This document shows positions 7,159-7,560 of a stretch of 7,560 bases of DNA, one piece after another (the first letter of the stretch is position 1; each line of letters opens with the position of its first letter). Under the pieces are notes generated by a model. The model was not told the origin of the DNA. It saw nothing but the letters and a program-made list of their open reading frames with translations, and did no database searches. The translations under genes were made by a program, and so were the position numbers. Source of the DNA: Synechococcaceae cyanobacterium RL_1_2 (lineage in GTDB: Bacteria > Cyanobacteriota > Cyanobacteriia > Cyanobacteriales > JAAUPO01); the NCBI GenBank assembly GCA_012033095.1, contig JAAUPO010000098.1, positions 1 through 7,560 of the forward strand, read 5' to 3'.

Positions 7159-7560
7159 GACCAATCGCACCCACCAACCCAATCCAAGGGCATCATTGAT
7201 CTATTCAGTAGCTTTCAAAAATTAGGCTATTGCGATAGCAGTTATACCCAAATTTACCCAATAGGCTAAGAAAGTTGTTGTAGCCATTAATATCAACAAC
7301 AATTGAGATAAAGATAAAGATTATTTTCCCATACTAAACAAAACGGTTTTGGTATGACATAGCAGTCCTAACTAGGTCATAGAATGAAGATCCTTACTAG
7401 ACTTGGCTTTCAATGTAATCAATTGCCCTTAGAGGGGGACAAGTCCGATTAAAGCTTTGTAGAATAAGACTTGTAGCGATCACTTTTTGTAAAAAATCAA
7501 AACGTAAACCAGCATCAAAATTAATTCACAAACGAGAAATCAACCTTTTCCCAGAATTTT
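7159..7560. other. AT-rich region with no recognisable gene
   Basis: I see no convincing coding region on either strand in these 402 bases: frames are short, interrupted and match no family I know. PotC, the usual partner permease, does not follow PotB here. Visible structure is minor: a 7-bp stem GTTGTTG/CAACAAC around 7274-7300, and a tandem of AGATAA-like units at about 7306-7320. It is more AT-rich than the genes to its left and has only a near-match to HIP1 (GCGATCAC near 7478). It may be an upstream region of a gene beyond the window or the remains of inserted DNA. Confidence 0.5.

Noticed and set aside
7280..7293. Possible NtcA box GTA-N8-TAT upstream of a gene beyond the right edge
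   Set aside because: It has one mismatch in the essential TAC half, and the nearest TAN3T -10 (7322-7327) is too far away for the usual spacing of about 22 bases.
7274..7300. Stem-loop GTTGTTG/CAACAAC as a terminator for potB
   Set aside because: The 7-bp stem is AT-rich with a 13-base loop, has no T tract directly after it, and lies over 100 bases past the stop codon.
7384..7452. 22-codon frame starting ATG AAG ATC
   Set aside because: It is short, lacks a ribosome site, is preceded by a stop a few codons upstream and resembles nothing I know.
1..7560. CRISPR array, tRNA, rRNA, prophage or defence genes
   Set aside because: No regularly spaced repeats, cloverleaf sequence, or phage or nuclease motifs were seen on either strand.

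Overview
The window looks like a chromosomal segment from a unicellular, Synechocystis-like cyanobacterium. Four things support this: at least seven perfect copies of the HIP1 palindrome GCGATCGC, with many near-matches; a moderate base composition; a clear ntcA gene, the cyanobacterial nitrogen regulator; and general codon and protein style. I cannot name the species.

Layout, left to right. A macrolide-exporter/DevC-type ABC permease runs on the minus strand off the left edge (1-938). It is divergent from a malonyl-CoA synthetase-like (MatB/ACSF3-like) acyl-CoA ligase on the plus strand (1043-2539). Between that ligase and a convergent minus-strand gene sits a 130-bp inverted-repeat element that looks like a MITE (2543-2672). 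The minus-strand gene (2715-4134) encodes an Era-like GTPase with a hydrophobic C-terminal DUF697-type domain. After a 269-bp divergent intergenic region come three plus-strand genes: a polytopic membrane protein of unknown function (4404-5448), ntcA (5534-6210) and a PotB-like polyamine-type ABC permease (6241-7158). The last 400 bp (7159-7560) is AT-rich, and I find no gene in it.

The dominant oddity is technical or evolutionary. Five of the six genes carry one or two single-base frameshifts, eight in all. Seven look like 1-nt losses and one like a 1-nt gain, and nearly all lie in or beside short homopolymers. On both sides of every break the encoded protein stays well conserved, and adding or removing one base restores a family-typical full-length protein: 473-aa GTPase, 348-aa membrane protein, 225-aa NtcA, 305-aa PotB. 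The simplest reading is uncorrected sequencing indels in intact genes, not decay. I therefore annotate the restored full spans as CDS and give the break positions.

Functionally the window mixes carbon and nitrogen housekeeping: malonate/acyl activation, 2-oxoglutarate-responsive nitrogen control, polyamine-type transport and an efflux-type permease. I see no defence island, CRISPR array, prophage or obviously novel multi-gene system. The least understood items are the membrane protein directly upstream of ntcA, the DUF697 GTPase and the inverted-repeat element.
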